Positions 62,249-64,000 of a stretch of DNA of 64,000 nt are shown here, piece after piece. The translations under genes and the position numbers were made by a program. The notes below the pieces were generated by a model. The model saw only the letters and a list, made by a program, of their open reading frames with translations. It ran no database searches and had not been told where the DNA came from. Origin of the DNA: Parahoeflea alexandrii (lineage in GTDB: Bacteria > Pseudomonadota > Alphaproteobacteria > Rhizobiales > Rhizobiaceae); NCBI RefSeq assembly GCF_027214025.1, contig NZ_JAPWHB010000002.1, positions 496,001-560,000 on the forward strand. The letters run 5' to 3'. Every line of letters begins with the position of its first letter. Within the stretch, counting starts at the first letter, position 1.

Positions 62249-64000
62249 TCAGGCCGCTGCCGCGCGGCCGCGCATTTGCCGCCAGGCGAGCCCGGCAAAC
62301 AGCGCCGCCAGCGCAAAGCCGATCTCGTCGGTCAGCGGCAGCGAGGCAATCAGGGTAAAGGCCGCGACCATCCCGAGAGCCCGCATCGGCCAGCCGAGCG
62401 GACTGCCGAGGAAGCCGATCACCGCAGCCCCCCACAGCCCGATCGCCAGCGCCGTCTTGGCGACGATGTAGATCACCGCCGGCACGTAGCCGATCTCGGC
62501 CGCCAGCGGCCCGCCATCCTGCAGCATTAGCGCCGGCGTGTAGACCGCCATGAACGGAATGACGAAGCCCGCGGCGGCCACCTTGATCGCCTCCATCGAG
62601 ATCTTCAGCCCGTTCTCCTTGGCAATGGGTGCTGCGGCAAAACAGGCGAGCGCCACTGGCGGCGTCAGGTCGGCGAGGATGCCGAAATAGAACACGAACA
62701 TGTGGCTGACGATCAGCGGCACGCCCAGTTCCAGCAGCGCCGGCCCCGCAATCGACGAGGTGATGATGTAGTTCGGGATCGTCGGAATCCCCATGCCGAG
62801 CACGATGCAGGTGATCATCGTCAGCACCAGCGACAGGAACAGGCTCTTGTCGCCCACCGAGACGATGAATTGCCCGAACGTGTTGGCGGCACCGGTCAGC
62901 GTCATGGTGCCGATGATGATGCCGACCACGGCGCAGGCGACACCCACCGGCAGCGCCGTCTTGGCCCCTTCGGCCAGCGAATCCCGGCAGATCGCCAGTG
63001 TTTCTCTTCCACCCTTCGACAGCGCGTTCCAGCCGATCAGCGCCAGCACGGCCAAAAGGATCACCATGATGCCGAACTGCAGGAAGGCAGCCGCCACCAG
63101 TCCCAGTCCGATCCAGAAGATCACCCGGATCGCACCTTGCGGCAGTCCGAGCGCGATCGAACCGCCAAGGATCAGCAGCACCGTCAGCGCCAATCCCACC
63201 GTACCGGCAAACAGCGGCGTGTAGCCCGAAAACAGCAGGTAGATCAGCATCAGCAGCGGCAGCACCAGGTACCACTGCGCTTTCAGCGCCTTCATCGGCG
63301 ACGGCAGTTCATCCTTGGGAAGGCCGATGAGATTGTGCTTGCCGGCTTCCAGATGCACCATCCAGAAGGCGGAGGCGAAATAGAGCACCGCCGGAATGAT
63401 CGCCGCCTGCACCACCTCGTAATATTCGACGCCGAGCGTCTCGGCCATGATGAAGGCCACCGCCCCCATCACCGGCGGCATCAGCTGACCGCCCATCGAC
63501 GAGGTCGATTCAACGCCGCCGGCGAAGGCGGCGCGGTAGCCGAACTTCTTCATCAGCGGAATGGTGAACTGCCCGGTGGTCACCACATTGGCGACGCCGG
63601 ATCCGGAAATCGTTCCCATCAGCCCCGACGAGATCACCGAGACCTTGGCGGCACCGCCGCGCTTGTGGCCGACCATCCCAAGCGACACGTCGGTGAACAG
63701 CTGGATCATTCCGGCTTTCTCGAGAAACGAGCCGAACAGGATGAACAGGAAGATGAAGCTCGACGACACGAAGATCGGAATGCCGTAGATGCCTTCCGTG
63801 CCGTAGGCCATGTGGTCGATCACCTGGGCGAAATCATAGCCGCGGTGATCGAACGGCGCCGGCAGGTATTCGCCGAACAGGCAATAAGCCAGGAATGCCC
63901 CGGAAATGATCGGCAGCGCCGGCCCCATGATCACCCAGGCGGCGGCAAACACCGTGGCCAGAGCAATCACGCCCAGTACGATGTCGCGCGTCAACGGATC
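62249..64000 (-). CDS. TRAP transporter fused 4TM/12TM permease (cut by right edge)
   Basis: A large membrane permease of the TAXI-type TRAP family. At least 583 residues are inside the window, with many hydrophobic helices and family landmarks VISSGLMGTISGSGVANVVTTGQFTIPLMKKFGY and VESTSSMGGQLMPPVMGAVAFIMAE. The C-terminus is at 62249. The codon at 63994 is TTG and the frame stays open to base 64000, so the true N-terminus, including the small 4TM part, lies beyond the window. It should work with a TAXI binding protein encoded outside. A dicarboxylate or other organic acid is the likely substrate. Confidence 0.9.
   Translation of the reverse strand, partial: DPLTRDIVLGVIALATVFAAAWVIMGPALPIISGAFLAYCLFGEYLPAPFDHRGYDFAQVIDHMAYGTEGIYGIPIFVSSSFIFLFILFGSFLEKAGMIQLFTDVSLGMVGHKRGGAAKVSVISSGLMGTISGSGVANVVTTGQFTIPLMKKFGYRAAFAGGVESTSSMGGQLMPPVMGAVAFIMAETLGVEYYEVVQAAIIPAVLYFASAFWMVHLEAGKHNLIGLPKDELPSPMKALKAQWYLVLPLLMLIYLLFSGYTPLFAGTVGLALTVLLILGGSIALGLPQGAIRVIFWIGLGLVAAAFLQFGIMVILLAVLALIGWNALSKGGRETLAICRDSLAEGAKTALPVGVACAVVGIIIGTMTLTGAANTFGQFIVSVGDKSLFLSLVLTMITCIVLGMGIPTIPNYIITSSIAGPALLELGVPLIVSHMFVFYFGILADLTPPVALACFAAAPIAKENGLKISMEAIKVAAAGFVIPFMAVYTPALMLQDGGPLAAEIGYVPAVIYIVAKTALAIGLWGAAVIGFLGSPLGWPMRALGMVAAFTLIASLPLTDEIGFALAALFAGLAWRQMRGRAAAA

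Overview
The window reads as a GC-rich alphaproteobacterial chromosome, most likely a member of the Hyphomicrobiales (Rhizobiales) such as a marine or soil Hoeflea- or Phyllobacteriaceae-like bacterium. This is inferred from gene content: a BluB closely matching the Sinorhizobium protein, a Usg-family protein, a BTLCP cysteine peptidase, BtaAB/PlcP lipid remodelling, a DUF3422 protein and FeuP-like signalling. No rRNA, tRNA, CRISPR array, insertion sequence or prophage was seen. Almost all genes look intact; only the two edge genes (phnC on the left, a TRAP permease on the right) are cut by the window.

Layout. (1) 1-10.97 kb is a phosphorus-scavenging island: phnC (partial), a C-P lyase operon phnGHIJKL plus a hexapeptide transferase, the divergent repressor gene phnF, and a plcP-btaA-btaB cassette that replaces phospholipids with the phosphorus-free betaine lipid DGTS. 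Pho-box-like repeats with an 11-nt period lie before phnC, phnF and plcP. bluB with a cobalamin riboswitch sits inside this region. (2) 10.97-13.99 kb is modEABC, molybdate uptake, with a ModE-type palindrome before modA. (3) 14.15-28.57 kb is a complete thiosulfate-oxidation cluster soxRS / soxVWXYZABCDEF, followed by a soxH-like metallo-beta-lactamase-fold gene flanked by two YeeE/YedE sulfur-transport genes. SoxC is a molybdenum enzyme, so the neighbouring mod operon plausibly feeds it. (4) 28.85-34.77 kb is the urea ABC transporter urtABCDE, preceded by a sigma-54 promoter.

(5) 35.1-44.0 kb holds a BTLCP peptidase, an SbcD/YhaO-like nuclease with an SbcC/YhaN-like ATPase, a SulP anion transporter, a tandem universal stress protein and a HAD hydrolase. 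(6) 44.0-49.1 kb holds a MaoC-phosphotransacetylase fusion, cytochrome b561 with two small PepSY proteins, and a two-component system. (7) 49.25-52.94 kb is a CecR/YbhGFSR-like efflux operon with a 24-nt perfect palindrome upstream. (8) 53.1-57.8 kb is a tightly overlapped four-gene operon (flavin monooxygenase, BASS-type transporter, NAD-dependent epimerase, short-chain dehydrogenase) divergent from a TetR-family gene across a perfect 16-nt palindrome; this is the best candidate here for an uncharacterised catabolic or detoxification system. (9) 57.8-64 kb has usg, CIRCE-controlled groESL, a DUF3422 membrane protein, and a DUF1850-TRAP fused permease pair running off the right edge.

Taken together, the window is dominated by nutrient acquisition (P, Mo, S, N) and chemolithotrophic sulfur oxidation, with several well-defined operators readable directly from the DNA.
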